Assembly: GCF_028858725.1 (NCBI RefSeq)
Contig: NC_084790.1
Location: 88,909,496-88,973,495 of the forward strand
Reading direction: 5' to 3'
DNA length: 64,000 nucleotides
Origin: Colius striatus
Lineage: Eukaryota; Chordata; Aves; Coliiformes; Coliidae
The stretch's first letter is position 1. Every line of letters starts with the position of its first letter. The position numbers and the translations under genes are program-made. Shown here piece by piece: positions 1 through 12,314 of this stretch. Under the pieces are notes generated by a model. It was not told where the DNA came from and ran no database searches. It was given only the letters and a program-made list of their open reading frames with translations.

Positions 1-860
1 AGAAGGAGGAAGAGGTTGGTTGAGGGACTTAACCATCTAAAAACAAACATTAGAAAAAAAAATCTTCTCCTTACTAGCTTGCATTTTGCTGAAGGTTTCA
101 GATAGTTCATTTCCTAGAGGATATACAATACTTCTGGCATATTTCAGTGTTTTTCTTATAGGTTAATAGTCATCTGGTAAGAGAAGGAAAAGCTTTAAAT
201 GCTGCAAGGAGGGCACTGACATCAACAAACTGAGAAACCACCAGCAAAGAGAGAGATGCCTTTGATTTCATCATCACTGAACTTTTGGTTCCCATGGAAA
301 ATAATTTCAGAGACATACAGATGAAGTAAATTTAGTTCAGAATCAGACTCCTTAGGGCAGGTTAGGAGACACCAGCTATTTCCTCAGGGCCTGTAGGGTT
401 TGTCCCTACACCTTCTTACAAATGTTTGTAACACATACACAATCCTAAGCAAGTATGTATGTTTTATTTCAAATGATATGCTGATTTTGATTAGCAGCAT
501 CTTTAATTTCTTGCATATGAAAAGAACGTTGTATGCCTCTGTCCTCACTTTAAACATTGTGGAGTTCCACACCCCTGCCAGAGCTCCCAACTTGGGACTC
601 TGCCAAAGCTGTGCAGAGAAAAACTACAGAGCATTGTGCCATGCCAATCATGTTACTGACTCTTGCCAGAGCCAACTGCACATACAAGGACCCAACTATC
701 AAAATATCACCCTACAACTTCCTTCTGTCCAGTCCCACCTGCTGCCCTGAAGCTGAGATCACACCTGCCACACTTTTCACTACATTAAGATTTTCTTCCA
801 CAGATACACTGGTTCCTCCACTCACTGGGACAACATCTCCAGGTTCTGCTTCATTGCTTT
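1..860. other. Intergenic DNA, nothing recognised
   Basis: AT-rich sequence without a convincing exon, RNA gene or repeat signature. The short open frames here lack known motifs and look like chance frames. Confidence 0.5.
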
Positions 861-2068
861 AACCAACCTGATATCCTTCTATGAGTGCATAACCAGCTGG
901 CTAGATGAGGGGAGAGCAGCAGATGTCATCTACTTTGACTTCAGCAAGGCTTTGGACACTGTCTCCCACAACATCCTCATCAGAAAGCTCAGGCAGCGTG
1001 GACTGGATGAGTGGAGGTGAGGTGGATGGAGAGCTGGCTGAATGATCAATAGTGATCAATGGCACAGAATGGAGTTGGAAGCCTGTGGCCAGTGGAGTTC
1101 CACAGGGATGGGTTCTGGGGCCAGTCTGGTTCAACATCTTCATCAACCACCTGGATGAGGGGACAGATTGTACCCTCAGCAAGTTCCCTGCTGGCACCAA
1201 ACTGGGAGGACAGGATGATTCCCCAGAGGCTGTGCTACCTTTCAGTGGGATCTCAATCAGCTTCACAGCTGGGCAGAGAGGAACATCATGAGGTTCAACA
1301 AGGACAAGTGCAGAGTCCTACATCTGGCAAGGAACAACCCCCTGCACCAGTATAGGCTGGGGGTCAAACTGCTGGAGAGCAGCTCTGCAGAGAGAGACCT
1401 GGGAGTGCTGGCTGATAATAAGCTAAATATGAGCCAGCAATGTGCCCTCGAGGCCAAGAAGCCAATGGCATCCTGGAGTGAATCAAGAAGAGTGTGGCCA
1501 GCAGAGCAAAGGAGGTTCTGCTGCCCCTCTACTCTGCCCTGGGAGGCCTCATCTGGAGTCCTGTGATCAGTTCTGGGCTCCTCAGCTCAAGAGGGACAGG
1601 GAACTGCTGGAGAGAGGCCAGTGCAGGGCCACCAAGATGATCAGGGGAATGGAACATCTTTCATAAGAGGAAAGGCTGCAGGACCTGTGGCTGTTTAGTC
1701 TGGAGGAGACTGAGGGGAGATCTCATTAATATTTATAAATATCTAAAGGCTGGGTGTCAGGAGGTTAGGACATCTCTTTTTTCTACAGTAGGTAGCAACA
1801 GGACAAGGGGTGATGGGATGAAGCTGGAACACAAAAAGTTCCACTTAAACATAAGAAAAAAATATTGTACTGTTCAGGTGAGGGAGCCCTGGCACAGGCT
1901 GCTCAGAGGGGTTGTGGAGTCTCCTTCCTTGGAGGTTTTCAAGACCTGCCTGGACATGTTCCTATGCGACCTGATCTAGGTGACCCTGCTTCTGCAGGAG
2001 GGTTGCACTGGATGATCTCTAAAGGTCCCTTCCAACTCCTACCATTCGATTATTCTATGATTCTATGA
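861..2068 (+). mobile_element. CR1 LINE, 5'-truncated, with intact 3' tail
   Basis: The + strand reads as the C-terminal part of the CR1 reverse-transcriptase ORF in broken frames, then the CR1 3' UTR. It ends in the ATTCTATG tail that marks CR1 3' ends. The 5' end is cut inside the RT domain, as is usual for CR1. Indels break the frame, so it is a dead copy. Confidence 0.93.
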
Positions 2069-3110
2069 CTCCTGATTACTTGTCTCCAGTTTCTTCACTC
2101 TGTCTGGAGTGAAACAAAAGCATGCCTGCAGGGCAAGAGTCACTATGAATAAGAACAGGCCTTGAAATCCTGGCAGTGGTGATGAATATCCCTCCCTGTC
2201 TGTGCATAGTCACTAGAGCAGTAAAGACAGTGCTAATTAGAGCACACAAAGGCTGTGCACATAAAGCCTTTGACACTGCTGTGGGTTGCAGGGACAAGAG
2301 AATAGACAGTAATAATGTCTCGTGTTCTGGGATTGAGTCAAAGTTGTGGCCACTTGTTGCTTGATCACAAAACTCTCTGCCTCATTCCCACCAGGGCATA
2401 AGGCAGACTAATTTCCCTTCAGAGTGTCTTCATTTTTATTCTTCTTGTCATACGTAACTAAAACAAATGCCAAACTGCAATTATGCTGTATGCATTCATT
2501 GAAACACACCTGAGAGCTTCTTAATTAGCTACACAACACTTACAACTCTATAGGAAGTGGCAGAAAACCACACACAGAGCTCATTATGGCTGTCAGCATT
2601 TTAATGAGCCCCTTGAGGAGTGTGCTGCTGCCTCCCTGTTACTGTGTACCTTGGCAAAATCCATCAAGCTGCCTTGAAGAAATGCTGAGCAGAAGGAAAA
2701 GTTAGGTGGAGTTTTGATGGAGCCCAGTGTGAGATGTGAGGCTAGAAACATAGTTGGACAATGTCTTCCCATCAGAACTCATTAGAGCATTTGACTACAG
2801 ACAGCACAGAAAGCCATTGACCTCTCCAGTATCAAACTTCCCTTACAGATATCAAACAGCAATCCCCAAGTGCTGGGAAGGTGCTCCTTGCAGTCAGCAA
2901 TTTTCCCCTGCACCCATGGCTTATGGAAAGGAAAAGCCTTGGGCCCATCTCTCAAAACTTGCTCTTCCAAGACACTGGTAGATGCACAGGTCCTGCTTGG
3001 GTTGTAATAATGATCAGCCAAGACATTGTGACTGCAACACACACTGCTCACACATTCATGGACTGCAGATAGGCTCCAGCCTAGCTCACAGCCAACCCCA
3101 TCTGAGGCAC
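2069..3110. other. Intergenic DNA, nothing recognised
   Basis: No gene, RNA or clear repeat signature was seen between the CR1 copy and the LTR that follow each other here. Confidence 0.45.
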
Positions 3111-3114
3111 CTTT

Positions 3115-3585
3115 TGTGAGAAATATTGATGTTGCTTTTGCAGAATCCGAAAGAAATTAAGACAAGGAATTTTGACGGCTGTCTGCCTCTGTGTAATATA
3201 AATCAGTGGTCTAACCATGACTGTTATCTGCCTCTGTGTAGTGTAAATCAGTGGACTAACCATGAGACAGACTGTTATCTGTTTGTTTGTAATTAGAGTT
3301 TAAATCTTAGGATTGTGGGGGAATCCACGATAAGATACAAAAACCAGACATCCTCTGAGGAGGATTTTAGGCGCCTCGAGAAGTTGTAAATCTTGGAGTA
3401 CCTAATCAATGGGGAAACAAGGGAGGGACCTTGCGGCCGGGATAGGGAATAAAAAGCCAAATGTTGTATCCATCGGGTGTGCCTACTAGCTAGGACACCC
3501 GCTCTTGCAAGAACGCTTAATAAAAGTGCTTCACTGCAGAGTCTGACCTGAGTCTTTCGCGAGAAAGCTTGTTTTGTTTCTCACA
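3115..3585 (+). mobile_element. Solo LTR of an endogenous retrovirus
   Basis: The element is 471 bp, starting TGTGAGAAA and ending TTTCTCACA, a perfect 9-bp terminal inverted repeat. It is flanked by a CTTT direct repeat at 3111-3114 and 3586-3589, a 4-bp target-site duplication typical of class I (ERV1/gammaretrovirus-like) integration. A TATA-like AATAAAAAG lies near 3448 and an AATAAA poly-A signal near 3520, both on the + strand. An imperfect direct repeat of about 50 bp at roughly 3178-3290 lies in the U3 part. No internal retroviral genes flank it, so it is a solo LTR left by recombination. Confidence 0.9.
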
Positions 3586-3589
3586 CTTT

Positions 3590-4224
3590 GGATTCACACA
3601 GAGAGACTTCAATGTTGCACCTCAGCCCCCATTCTCTCTGTCACATTACACCTTGAACACCTCTTCCTCTGCTCTATGAGATGAAAACCACGAGGTCAAC
3701 ATACCCCACTACCCCTTGCCAGAGCTCTGATAATGCTCCAAGTAAAGGACTACAATAATTTACCTTTGACTGATGTAAGTAACATTGCTGGAATTTGTTC
3801 TTATCTCCTTGTTACAATGGAAGTAGACCAGACTGAACAAGTGACCCTTTGGCAGTGCTCCTCTCCCTCCCACTAATGAAGCACAGTTGCTGAACTTGTG
3901 CTAGTGCACCCCTTTGGAGGGAAGCCTTTCTCATAAGAAAGGCAGAACATGGGCTGGCACATAGTATAAGAGTGCCTCCTACCCAATCCTCCCCTCCAGC
4001 ATCCAACCAATAGCTCAGAAGAGTGGAGGTCTTACAGTATAGATGAGTTCTCACTGCTCATGTTTTACACTAGCTTGGCTGAACCTGTGTCACGTTGAAC
4101 TTTAAGAGAAAAGCTCTAGTTCAGAGCCTTCTTGGTTTGGGCAGAGGTAGGAATGGGAAGGAAGCACAATAATGGTTGCCCTTCCCAAATGAGGCTTTGG
4201 CAAAATGAGCTACTGGCCTCCACA
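3590..4224. other. Intergenic DNA, nothing recognised
   Basis: No gene or clear repeat is seen in this stretch between the LTR and an old CR1 tail. Confidence 0.45.
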
Positions 4225-4345
4225 AAGAATGCTGGCACTGATACATGGTTTAGTGGTGGACTTGGCAGTATTAGGTTAACAGCTGAACTCTGTGATCTTA
4301 AGGCTCTTTTTCAATCTAAATGGCTTTATGATTCTATGGTTTCTG
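4225..4345 (+). mobile_element. Old CR1 3' end fragment
   Basis: The segment resembles an older CR1 subfamily 3' end, with an octamer-like tail (TTTATGATTCTATGG) just after a degenerate line ending in CTAAATGGC. It is short and diverged. Confidence 0.55.
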
Positions 4346-5014
4346 TCTTCACAAGAGTGCTGTGGACACCAGAAAAAGATGTTTAGAGGTGTCAACAGCA
4401 GGCACAGGAACAGTGACTCCTGATGAAGGACTCCTGCTGCATCCCACTTGCTGACATCTTTGGTTTACCCCAAAAGGCCAGACTACCTCAGGAACTCCTA
4501 TACCCAGACTGCTGTGTGAAACAATTGGTTTGGAAATAAAACAGTCATCTACATCAGATTCATGCCATCAAAACCTCCAAGAGAACTCATGATTCAAAAA
4601 ATGTCAGCATGTTGGAGGCAGAACTGCAGGAGCTTTTGATCAGTAAAGTAGTCAAGCAATGTTCTCCTTCCTGTGAGTTGAAGACAGAAGATTGAAAGAG
4701 CTGAACTTTCCGTTGGCCTTCCTGTAAGATAAGGGTTTTCACAGAGAATAGGGAGGGGAGCAATATGGGGCAGAACAGGTGACATTCAGACCTGAGCCTT
4801 TGTTCCTAGGCAACAGGAAAGGTCACTGCTTTATGCAGATGATTGGAGGAAAGTGCTGTGTTTGCTGAGGCACATCTGGTGTGCTCTGATTTAGTCTGTG
4901 GGTCTTTATATAGTGAAAACCAGAGACAAAGATTCTGCCCTTACATTGCTGTCTTTCTCCTGCATATCCCTTCTGATATGCCACAGAGCACAACACTGAA
5001 CACACAAGTGCGAA
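4346..5014. other. Intergenic DNA, nothing recognised
   Basis: No gene or repeat signature is recognised in this stretch. Confidence 0.45.
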
Positions 5015-5985
5015 GTACAGGAGAGCTATCAAGACCTTGGTCCCGCTGGCCACACTATTTCTAGCACAATCCAGGTTGCCACTAGTTTTCTTGGCCACCT
5101 GGTAATGCTGCTGGCTCATGTTCTGCTGCTGTCAATTAATACCCCCAGGTCATTTCCCTCCAGCAGCTTTCTAGTGGCCCTGCCCCAGACTGTAGTGTTA
5201 CTCGGGGCTGTTGTGGCCCAAGAGCAGGAGCAGGCCCTTGGCCTTGTTAAACCTCATCCCACTGCTCTCTGCCTATCGCTCCAGCCTGGCCAGGGCCCTC
5301 CAAAGAGCATGGATCTGTCTGTTTCCTCAGACAGATCTATGCTTCTGCCCAGTTTCATGTCATCAGCAAATTTACTGAGAGTGCACTCAATCCCCTCATT
5401 CAAATAATTGATAAAGACACTAAACACAACAGGTCCCAGCTCTGAGTCCTGCAGAACACCACTGATGAGTGACCAACAACTGAATTTATCTCAACTTACT
5501 GTCACTCTCTGGGCTTGTCCATGCAGACAGGTTTTGACATGATGCAGAGTGGGTTCATCCAAGCCACAGGCAGTCAGTCTCTCCAGGATGATGTTATGGG
5601 AGGACAGGTGGTTTTACCACTGAAGCCTGAGGTGACGTAAGCATTAAGTACCTCAGCCTGTTCCCCATACTTTGTCACAAAACCTCTCTCTGCATCCCTT
5701 AAGTCCATTAAAGGACAAAGACTCTCCTCAGGCCTCCTTTTGTTGCTGGGTATATTCATAGAAACTTTTCCTATTGTCTTTCACAGTAGTGCTCAGATTA
5801 AGTTCTAACTGTGCCTTGGCCCTTCTAATTTTCTTTTGTATAACCTCACAACACCCTTTGTTGTCCTCTTGAGCTGCTTGTCCTTTCTTCTAAAGGCCAT
5901 ATATTCTCTTTTTCCTTCTGAGCTCCAGCTGAAGCTCACTGTTCAACCAGGATAGTCCTTCTATGCCACCAGTTCATCTTCTTGC
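5015..5985 (-). mobile_element. CR1 LINE fragment, inverted
   Basis: The - strand resembles CR1 ORF2 and 3' region text (RT-domain and downstream words such as those encoding GCTCAAGAGG-type runs). The copy is diverged, has many stops, and lacks the 3' octamer tail. Confidence 0.7.
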
Positions 5986-6034
5986 AGATGGTGACAGCAA
6001 GAATGTAATTAAACCTCAGAGAAGAAGAGACTGT

Positions 6035-6238
6035 GAAAGGCCTCTGGAGGTGCAGTCCCTTGCTTAAACAAGGCTGGCTGTGGCACTGTCTCACGGCTCC
6101 TCATGGCCTCCTCTCTAGGCCAGCACAGATGGATCTCCAAGCACAGGCATCACACTGCTTCCCTCAGTGCTGCCTCATGGTTGGACTAATTGCTCTTTTA
6201 AGATCCCTTCCACCCCTTAAGACTCTGACTCTGTGTGA
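6035..6238 (+). mobile_element. Old CR1 3' end fragment
   Basis: The end of this segment matches the generic CR1 3' pattern (GGTTGGACTA, then a diverged CCCTTCCACC). It is old, and its limits are approximate. Confidence 0.45.
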
Positions 6239-6369
6239 CTTTTCACTGTGCTTTCCTTTTTCAGGAAGATTTACTTGCTCACACCGTGATCCACAGCCTA
6301 CGTCCCCTTACAACACGCTTCTGAGGGGCCTGGCTCTGGTTCCCTGGGAACATCCCCTCAGAGGGGGCA

Positions 6370-7250
6370 GATGGATCCCGCCTCCCACCCCACTTCATCC
6401 CCATGCTTCTCTGCATGGAGCACGTCCCGCAGCTCTCCCACCAACTTCCCTACGGCCCGCCGGGCTCACAGGGCCTCGATAATCTCTTTGTCCCGAAAGC
6501 AGAGCCGTAAGGGCCGAGCTCCCGACACCACGATTAAGCCGCCTCAGGACCAAACATCCACTGCACGCGGCCTGCGGGGTCCGCCCCTAAATCCGCCCGG
6601 CAACAGCGAACGCTGCGCTCCCATTGGCTGCTGGAAAACTCCGTGGGCGTGGCCCCAGTGGAGGGCCGTGCGCATGCGCCTTGGTGCCTGGCGCCCCGCC
6701 TCCTCGTGTCACTTCTCTTGCGCATGCGCGCGGCGGCGGCGGCGGCGCGCGCGGCGGGACCGCGCCTGCGCGGGGGCGCGCCCCGGAAGCGTTGGCGCGC
6801 GCTAGGCCGGGCCGGCGCGTCGCGCGCAGCGGCGATGGCGGTGTCGGGGGCGGCCGGGGCCGGGGCCGGGGCCGGGGCCGGGGCCGGGGCGGGGGCCGGG
6901 GCTGGGGCCGCGGCCGCGGGCTCGCTGGGCTCGGTGCTGCGGCGCTTCCTGTCCGAGTACGGCAGCGGCACGCCGAGCCGCCTGAAGGTGCTGGACGCCT
7001 ACCTGCTGTACGTGCTGCTGACCGGCGCGCTGCAGTTCGGCTACTGCCTCGGCGTCGGCACCTTCCCCTTCAACTCCTTCCTCAGCGGCTTCATCTCCGC
7101 CGTCGGCAGCTTCATCCTCGGCGGTCAGTGCCCGCACCGTGTCCCTGCTTAGGCCCCCCAGCAGCGCCCGAGGCCCCCGGCGCCGGGCGCTCGCCTTAGA
7201 CGCACCCCGAGCCCTTGCAGCAGCCCCGGGCCGTCGTTCCCCGGCAGCCC
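6370..7250 (+). promoter_or_regulatory. CpG-island promoter of DAD1
   Basis: This GC- and CpG-dense block surrounds the first exon of DAD1. It contains two perfect NRF-1 type palindromes, GCGCATGCGC, at 6670-6679 and 6720-6729, and an inverted CCAAT box (ATTGG) at 6623-6627. There is no TATA box. This architecture fits a broadly expressed housekeeping gene. The exact start site cannot be read from sequence. Confidence 0.8.
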
Positions 7251-8089
7251 AAGGGAGCCACGGCAGCAGCCTGCGAGTCGGTCCCCGGCAGCCAGGGAGC
7301 CCCCCCAGACCAGCCCCAGCGCCTTCTGCGGTGTGATGTGATCGAGGGGAACCTGCTGGAGCAGGTTCGGGCTGGATGAGCGCTGGAAGGCCCTTCCAAG
7401 CCGACTGTCCAGGGGTTCTGTGAATCCCCCGGGTTCTGCCCCAGCCCCGGGGCTCCCGCCGTGCAGCAGCTGTGACCCTGTGGGCATCCTGCCCCCTTGG
7501 CCACTGAGCCGGCCCTGCCAGCCCAGGGGCCTCAGCTTCTCCCTTATGTTGGGCTCCTTCAGCAGCTGTTCCGGTATGAAACCAAAACTCATGCAGTGAC
7601 TATTTTGGGGTGCTGCTCTCCTACAATACCACGCGAAACCACCACCTTGCTGTGCAGCCCTCCCCAGCACACACGGTGGAGGACATAGAAATGTGCATTT
7701 CTATGCAAGTCCCATCCAGCTATGTCAGTTCCTCTCAGGACTCACTTGGCCTCCCCTATAGTGTAGTACAGTGGGAGAGCTGATTGCATAGAAGTCCTGT
7801 ATGAATCCCCTGCCAGCTTCCTGCTCACCTTACACTAAAGACAGAGTTACTGATCCTGTGCCCTGATGGAACAGTGACCTAGACTGGGCTGAACTGCCCC
7901 GGGAAGACTGTGCTTCGTTCTGTGATCACTGACTTGTCATTCTTTCTCTGCCATGCAGTTTGCCTCCGGATCCAGATCAACCCCCAGAACAAGGGCGAGT
8001 TCCAGGGCATTTCACCAGAGCGAGCATTTGCTGATTTCCTCTTTGCCAACACCGTCCTCCATCTCGTTGTCATCAATTTTGTTGGCTGA
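6835..8089 (+). CDS. DAD1: DAD1, oligosaccharyltransferase subunit
   Basis: DAD1 is the small membrane subunit (yeast Ost2 family) of the ER oligosaccharyltransferase, which transfers glycans to asparagine on nascent proteins. Coding exons are 6835-7123 and 7959-8089, joined by a GTCAGT donor and a TGCAG acceptor in phase 1. Recognisable family words are [31 protein letters not shown] and [15 protein letters not shown] in exon 1, then [26 protein letters not shown] and the C-terminal NFVG stop in exon 2. The predicted protein is 139 residues against about 113 in mammals. The excess is an N-terminal Gly-Ala tract encoded by a GGGGCC repeat. The ATG at 6835 is chosen because it follows the 5' GC-rich leader and starts the shortest frame that includes the conserved domain. 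A poly-A signal AATAAA lies near 8799. The gene is convergent with TRAC, as in other vertebrates. Confidence 0.95.
6856..6909 (+). repeat. In-frame GGGGCC hexanucleotide repeat in DAD1
   Basis: Nine hexamers in a row, seven exactly GGGGCC and two with a changed last base, encode nine Gly-Ala dipeptides. The tract begins 7 codons after the DAD1 start. G-rich hexamers of this kind can form G-quadruplexes, which is known for the motif in general; whether it does so here is inference. Confidence 0.9.
7335..7432 (+). mobile_element. Possible old CR1 3' tail in DAD1 intron
   Basis: The words CCTGCTGGAGCAGGTT, GGCTGGATGA, GGCCCTTCCAA and GGTTCTGTGAATCC follow the order of a CR1 3' end, but in diverged form. 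It lies inside the DAD1 intron. Confidence 0.4.
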
Positions 8090-8805
8090 GCTCTACAGGA
8101 GACTGAGAGGTGCTGATCCCTGGGGTCACAAAAGGGGCAACTGCAGCTCACAGAGCTTCAGTACTTTTGTAGAGTTGGGAGTGAACTAGAGAGACAGTGC
8201 TCCCAGCTTCATCTTGGCCAAGTACAGTTAAGCTGTTGTCCTCTGGGCTGATGCAGGGTTAGGATTTATTACTTTCTGTTTTTCTGCATGTAGTTTTTGG
8301 CTGTTGTTATTTAAAAGGCAGTGTTATAGAAACCTACCTGTGTTTCTTCTGAGAGAAATGCCTCATTCAAGGGACTTTGGAAGCTGGAGCTCCCAGACTC
8401 TCAGAGTTGTCCTGTTTGAGGCCACAGCACGACTGGTGTTCAAGACTGGAATTTCTTGGAAGATGAGAGGAGGGAGTTTAGGACAGGGGGACTTTGGTGC
8501 AGGAAGGTGGAAGACAGGCCCTATTGTTACTGTTGCAAGAGGCTAGGAGATCACTGAAGCCTGTGGGATATTTCCTCTTCCTTTGCAGAAACTCTGCTCA
8601 TGTTGCCTTTCTCTCTTTCCAGGTCTTGAATTGCTCCTGAGCTCTGCTGCCAAAGTCTGGCAGCAGGAAGTGTAGTTCACCATCAGACTCTTCTGTGTCT
8701 CCTTGGTAGGGCAGAGCTCAAGGTTTTTTCCCCACAAGCTGTCCTATGGAGGGGGCTGCTGCGTCATTACATTACTTCATTACTGTAATCCTTTCTGTCA
8801 ATAAA

Positions 8806-10119
8806 ACCCTTCATAATACTGCAGTCTTTTCCCTGTTGGTGGCAAATACAAAGGTTCTTCTGACACCCAAGTTCTCTCTGAGGCATGACTCCCTGTTTTT
8901 ACCCTCCCTTCCCCAGCAGCTATTTTTTTCTGTGCCCCACTTTCAGAAGGAAGCAGGAAGCAAGGAATCATGGAAACTCATCTGTCATCTGCTTTTTTCA
9001 TCTCCCTGTTTCCTGCACCTTTATCTTATAGAAATTGCATTGCTAGTGTACCCCCGGGCTTCAAAGCTGTTGCACTTCAAACCCACTCCCACCTTCAAAG
9101 CTGTGGAAGATTTGGGTTAGGCTGTGGTTAGCAGTCGTGATGTACCCCAGATGTACCTATCTTCCCATAGGCCCATGGGGTTCAGCTGGATGCCCCAACT
9201 GGACTCAGACTTACTAAGGCTGGGCAGTGATGCAGCCACCTTACCACGATGTTTGCTTTTCTTCAGTGTGATGTGCTCCTGTGTTGTGTCCTAACACTGC
9301 TTTGTCCTGATGTAAAGTTAGAGCCCTGTGGTGATCTGATTATGGGCACAGGATGAGATACTAACCCCAGCCAGCCTCTCCCACAGCTTTGGCTGCAGAA
9401 TTTACCTGGGTTACCTTCAGGTATGAGGCTCCATCCTTGTGCTGATGCTGCTTCATGTGCATCCAAGTTGTGCAGGTGAAACAGTGGAGAGGTAAAACAT
9501 GTGTTGGGACTGTGTAACAGAAGCGCTTGTCTCCTAGTGCTTCAGTCTGATGGCTTTGGATTATGGCTCCTCTTTGCCACCGTTTTCCTTCTGCAAACCT
9601 ATCAAAGTGTGAAAGCTGCTGCTCCTAAGCCTCTTGCTAACTGAGCCTCTGAAGTCAGGTATGAAGGAGATCTGTCTGGTCTTATAGGATGCTGCCTCGG
9701 TCCGTGGTAGGAACAGAGAGCTGCTGACAGCTCCAGGCGTTAAGCTGGGTTTGGTTACAGCGGTACCTGCTTTGTATGGAAGGACTGGACAGCACACAGG
9801 GATTAAATGAGCCACTGAGCTCTTCCTTCCTACAAGAAGGGCCTTGGTCTGAGCCAGGTCCGTGGCAGAGGTAGCCGGGGTTTTAAATGCAGAGGAGCAG
9901 CATCAGGTCTCCCTTTGCCCCTGCGCTGATGACTGAGCTGGGTTCCTTCCCATGGGGCTGCCTGCCTCAGCTGCCCCACAGCCTGGCTTTAAAGAGGGTT
10001 CCAGGCTGAGACCCTCCTGAGGCCGCTTCTGAGAACTGTAGGGGAGTGGAAAAGGAAGAACTGTGGGTTTCTGTTGGAGTGGGAGTTTTTGCTACCTGTT
10101 ACCAGCTGCAATGCCTCTT
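8806..10119. other. Intergenic DNA downstream of DAD1, nothing recognised
   Basis: This starts after the DAD1 poly-A signal. No exon or repeat is recognised with confidence. Confidence 0.4.
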
Positions 10120-10450
10120 GTTGCCATAAACTTAGCACTAGAACTGAGAGGTTGTAGTGAGGTAGGGGTTGGTCTCTTCTCTCTAGTAATAGGACAAGAA
10201 CAGCCTCAAGTTGCCCCAGGGGAGGTTGAGATTGGAGCTGAGGCAGAACTGTTTCCCTGAGAGGGCTGTCAGCCCCTGTGCCAGGCTGCCCAGGGAGCTG
10301 GGGGAGTCCCCACCCCTGTAGAGATCCCAAAGCCGTGGAGCTGAGGTGCTGAGGGCCATGAGGTAGTGATGGGCTTGACACTGTTAGGGCTTAAAGCTCC
10401 AGGAGCTTAAAGCTGTTTTCCACCCAAATGGTGCTGTGATTCTATGATCT
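10120..10450 (+). mobile_element. Old CR1 3' end
   Basis: The segment carries an older CR1 subfamily 3' end in order: a GGTCTCTTCTC word, an AGGACAAGAACAGCCTCAAG word, CCAGGCTGCCCAGGGAG, then a degenerate tail GTGATTCTATGATC. Confidence 0.75.
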
Positions 10451-12314
10451 GAAGAAGCTTCACCAGGCTTGTGCAGTTCTTCAAGTTCTGCTTCTTATAA
10501 AAACTATGCTTGGATCCGTGTTCACACTATAGAAGAGGGCAGGAGAGAGGCTGTTTTGTGTTTAATGGGCTATGACAAACATTGGGGCGGGTGTTTTCTG
10601 TAAGAAAGCCCCTTAAACCCCAAGAAAATATGCAAATTAATCTCCTGTCCTTAGGTAGGTATTAGGGGGCAGGAGCTGGCACAAGGGAGAAGGTGCTGGT
10701 AATAGACCATGGCACTGTGAGAAGACTCTGTGTGACCCCCACCTTCCTCCCTTGAGATTTTTCTGCAGGGATTCAGTACCTGTATAACAGAGCATGGAGA
10801 TCTACGAGCACTTGGAAATCTTACACACTTGTGATCTCTTCCCACCACTCACCACACTTTATAATGTGTTTTCTCCCCTCCTTTCCCCTGCCCACATTAT
10901 ACATAGCTCAATCATTCCGGCTGTACCCAAAACAACTTCCCCCAGACCTGAGGGCTGGCTGTGGTGAGGGGGCAGGAAGGGAGGGTGCCTTAACCTCATT
11001 TGAATTTGGCTTGTGGTTTAACGTCTGTCCTTCTTTTCCACACACCTCCTCCTCCTGCTGCGTGCCACAGCAGCCCTGCTGTCCCCAGCCCTTGTTTGGT
11101 GCTCCGCTTTCCAGAGGAAGTGGGTTCTGTGGAGGTGCATCAAAAGGTGACCCAGATCTTGATCATGGCGTCATGGGACTGATGGTGCATCCCCTTCCTG
11201 CCCCACCTGGGCTATGAGACCCCTTCCACATCCTGCCCTACTCTGTTATTTCCTGCCTTTGCTTTGCACTGTGGGTTTTCTTTCTAGAAATAAACAAGAA
11301 AGCACAAAGTGGTGATGGGAGACTGAAAGCCCAATATCTGAAAGTATCTTTGAACTAGACATACAACTTCAGTGTTGTGTGTGTCCCATGCAAACGTATC
11401 ACCTTAGTCAAAACATTTAACTTTATTTATACACTCATCCCCTCAACTCAGCAAATCTTATTACAGGGGTTGCTTAACCTGCAAGAGAAGAAATTGAGAT
11501 GTGGAAACAGAGGCAGCACACTGTCCTACCTCCTTGCCCATATGACTGGGAGTGGGTGTGAAGTGCAACGGAACAAAACTAAGATGGATATTCATTTTAA
11601 AAGAGATGCTGAAGGTAAATGAACATGGCAACTTTTCTTCCATGTCCCTAAGTTCTCTGGAATGAGGATAGTCAGTTGGAATGCAGTGACTTGCTTTGTA
11701 ATCCCAATCTGGTTTAGGCAGCTTCATTGAGCTGCGTCCCTGTGACGTGGCAGATCTCAGTGTAAGCAAAACGCGAGCTCCAAGAGCTGGCTGGAACCTA
11801 GCACGGGCTGTTTGAAGTTGCTCCTTGGCAGGAGAGGTCAGTAACACTGTCACCCATGGCAGCACTGTGGCAGGAGACTAGGTGTTGCTGCTCAGCACTG
11901 TGCAGTCAGACCCTGTGGCAGGGATGCTGGCATGGTCTGCACAGAGGGGCCCTCTCCCACATGAAGCACCAAGTCTTTTGGCTAAAAGCATTTCAAGCTT
12001 GTGCCTTGCCAAACTCAAGAGTTCTAGCAGTGGCTGTGAATCCATCAGAGTGAGAAATAATCCGTATGGTGAAACCACCCAGTATGGGGGGGCTTCCCCT
12101 GACACCTGGGGCACTGGCACAAGGCCCAAGCAAGGTTCAAGCTTTGCAGAGAGGGTGTCTTTCTTTCAGAGCACGCTTCTCATTTCTCCCTCAAGGGGAA
12201 TCTCTGGTATTTTGAAAGATGGAGAAATGTATGTCATAGAAAGAGAAAATTTCCTTTCCAGCCTTGCCAGTGATGGACTGAACGTGGAGGCACAGGCCAG
12301 TGAGTTGGTGTCGT
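10451..12314. other. DAD1-TRAC intergenic DNA; possible enhancer zone
   Basis: No exon is recognised. This lies on the 3' side of TRAC where mammals keep the TCR-alpha enhancer. A loose cluster of lymphoid-factor words is found at about 11012-11176 (see findings). The enhancer call is inference only. Confidence 0.35.

Noticed and set aside
6371-7199. Long frames on both strands around the DAD1 first exon
   Set aside because: GC-rich DNA has few stops; only the frame starting at 6835 contains the DAD1 domain and the correct splice site.
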